In this document: piece by piece, positions 62,952-64,000 of the stretch
Numbering within the stretch: position 1 is the stretch's first letter
Layout of the letters: every line of letters begins with the position of its first letter
Assembly: GCA_016935315.1 (NCBI GenBank)
Contig: JAFGRD010000009.1
Location: forward strand, 48,239-112,238
Direction: 5' to 3'
DNA from: Pirellulales bacterium
Lineage (GTDB): Bacteria > Planctomycetota > Planctomycetia > Pirellulales > Thermoguttaceae
Length of the DNA: 64,000 bases
Notes under the pieces: model-generated
Database searches by the model: none
What the model was told of the DNA's origin: nothing
What the model saw: only the letters and a program-made list of their open reading frames with translations
Position numbers and translations under genes: made by a program

Positions 62952-63239
62952 GGTTGTCGTATTACACTGTCATCAAAGGACTTATCACACCACGCCCGCC
63001 GCCTCCGCGCAGGGAGGCGAAATCGCCCAATACGACGGCGTGGTCCTCCTGGAACCCTTTGGCGTATTCCAGACGTTGATTATATCACGCCCCCCGGCCC
63101 CCGATACCCGCCCGAAGGCCTGCGACCTTAGCTACATGCTCCCCCCCGTCTGAAGTCTTGCGACGTCAGCTACCAATGGGTCGCATCGGGCCAAACCATG
63201 GGCCGCAAGGCTCTATTCGCCGGCCGCGTACGCATATTT
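62952..63239. other. Intergenic region with a near-tandem repeat
   Basis: No gene was recognised. GAAGGCCTGCGACCTTAGCTAC (63114-63135) and GAAGTCTTGCGACGTCAGCTAC (63152-63173) are imperfect copies 38 bp apart. Confidence 0.5.
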
Positions 63240-63339
63240 ATTGGCGCTTGCACGGTCAATGCACGAGGGTGACCAACGGGAGCCCGATTTTTCCGGCCTC
63301 CCGTCGGGGCTTGATTATTCGCAATGCAGACACCCATCG
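63240..63339. repeat. Dispersed palindromic element, copy 9 (full, diverged)
   Basis: Runs from ATTGGCGCTTGCACGGTCAA to GCAATGCAGACACCCATC with arms ACCAACGGGAG and CTCCCGTCGG. The second arm is shortened. It abuts the 3' remnant of the decayed beta-helix gene and is about 290 bp from the nearest start codon. Confidence 0.85.
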
Positions 63340-64000
63340 AGGCCGTCGCGGCTGCCGGAGTTCCAGCTTCCGTCCGCGGCCGATGGCTGCCCGTCGTCGC
63401 CGGATGGCCGCCGCCATTCCTCGCCGAGTTTCCGCTGAGCTTGCTGCAAGAAACCGTTACTTCCGATTGGCGAAGGAACAAACCACCACCCGTGCAAAAA
63501 TCGTAGGGGATTGGCATCCGATCTGCCATATGCCCGGCCGCCGGTGATCGTCAGGCCGTCGAGCCGCACCGGCTCGGCAAGATCCGCGGCCTACGCAACG
63601 GTGTCGGCGTTCTCGTCGTGGCTCGACTCGTCCCCCGGATGATCGTTGCCCAGAAGATGGCCGGAGAGCACCGTTTCGTGGGCCCAGGTGCCGTCCGGAT
63701 TCTGCAGGCGCTGGTCAAGCGAGGTCTCGTGGCCGGCAAAGGCCCCATAGAGCGAAACACCCGAAAGAAGCCGGAATGTCTCGGTCCGAGAAATCCCAGA
63801 CACTGATTGGACGGTGGGCCGATACGTCCCCTCGGCGATCCAGATCTCGCCGATGTTGTTGGCCGGATCGGTGTCTCCATTGAGCAACTCGGCCCGGTCG
63901 AGGGCCTGTTGCAGCGATGCCGCCGCGTCGGCCCAGGTGTCGCCCGAGCCGCCGGGCAAGGCATCCGCGTCGACGTGCAAGATGTGTCCGTCGGGCGGGG
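63340..64000 (-). pseudogene. Decayed parallel beta-helix surface protein (partial, runs off the window)
   Basis: The frame is open from the window edge (HVDADALPGGSGDTWADAA, then EIWIAEGTYRPT and LLSGVSLYGAFAGHETSLDQR) down to 63591, where a TAG stops it. The same frame continues past the stop with a good match to the next repeat (LAEPVRLDGLTITGGRAYG). Near 63500-63535 the homology switches to another frame (GGGLFLRQSEVTVSCSKLSG, then NSARNGGG). So there is one in-frame stop and one frameshift before the sequence fades out against a dispersed element copy. Intact relatives are large secreted proteins with polymorphic right-handed beta-helix repeats, used in adhesion or polysaccharide binding. 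A sequencing error could explain one of the two lesions, but both together favour decay. Confidence 0.75.

Noticed and set aside
3311..63339. The dispersed repeats as a CRISPR array
   Set aside because: Copies are kilobases apart, in both orientations, and there are no regular spacers or cas genes.

Overview
This is a GC-rich chromosomal window that looks like a planctomycete, probably of the Pirellulales group. The clues are SHD1-type and DUF1570-type secreted proteins, a LolA-like/thioredoxin lipoprotein, a DUF4838 protein, a sulfatase with the CSVAR variant of the active-site motif, a Tat-exported Gfo/Idh/MocA oxidoreductase, and long open frames on both strands caused by codon bias. No tRNA, rRNA, CRISPR array, prophage or transposase was recognised.

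Layout. 0.3-8.6 kb holds housekeeping and amino-sugar genes: a secreted HExxH protein, a DEAD-box helicase, inositol-phosphate synthase, aspartate-type aminotransferase, an internally shortened sialidase-like protein, an N-acetylneuraminate lyase-like aldolase and a small outer-membrane-type protein. 8.8-19.4 kb is a phosphate island read leftward: two Na/Pi symporters, a DUF47/PhoU-like protein, PstS, PstC, PstA, two non-identical PstB ATPases and PhoU. Three upstream regions carry GTTAG/CTAAC repeats at an exact 11-bp period, as expected for a PhoB/PhoP-type regulator. 19.8-32.9 kb is mixed: an HlyD-like adaptor, a secreted cyclase-like repeat protein, a NagB-LmbE fusion, ProB, PurF, SHD1 and small secreted proteins, a CYTH protein, DinB and a thioredoxin-fold protein without its cysteines. 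33.1-51.1 kb is a secreted polysaccharide-degradation region: several glycosidase-like proteins, a sulfatase, a Gfo/Idh/MocA oxidoreductase, an alpha/beta hydrolase, an EEP-family protein and a B12-binding radical SAM enzyme. 51.1-64 kb holds a GNAT protein, YggU, YggS, a LarA-like protein, a LolA-thioredoxin-propeller lipoprotein and a four-gene ABC export unit. It ends in a decayed beta-helix protein gene that runs off the window.

Two things tie the window together. One is a dispersed palindromic element of about 100 bp (ends ATTGAYG; inner stem CCAACGGGAG), present in nine full or partial copies, all intergenic. Seven copies end only about 22-34 bp upstream of a start codon, and three also provide the TGA stop of the preceding gene. 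The other is the phosphate island. Its two PstB subunits have complementary defects: one lacks the Q-loop Gln and H-loop His, the other lacks the LSGGQ signature. This predicts an asymmetric heterodimeric ATPase.

Coordinates were derived by reading; start codons were chosen from ribosome-binding sites and signal peptides where possible. All family names come from motif recognition, not from database searches.
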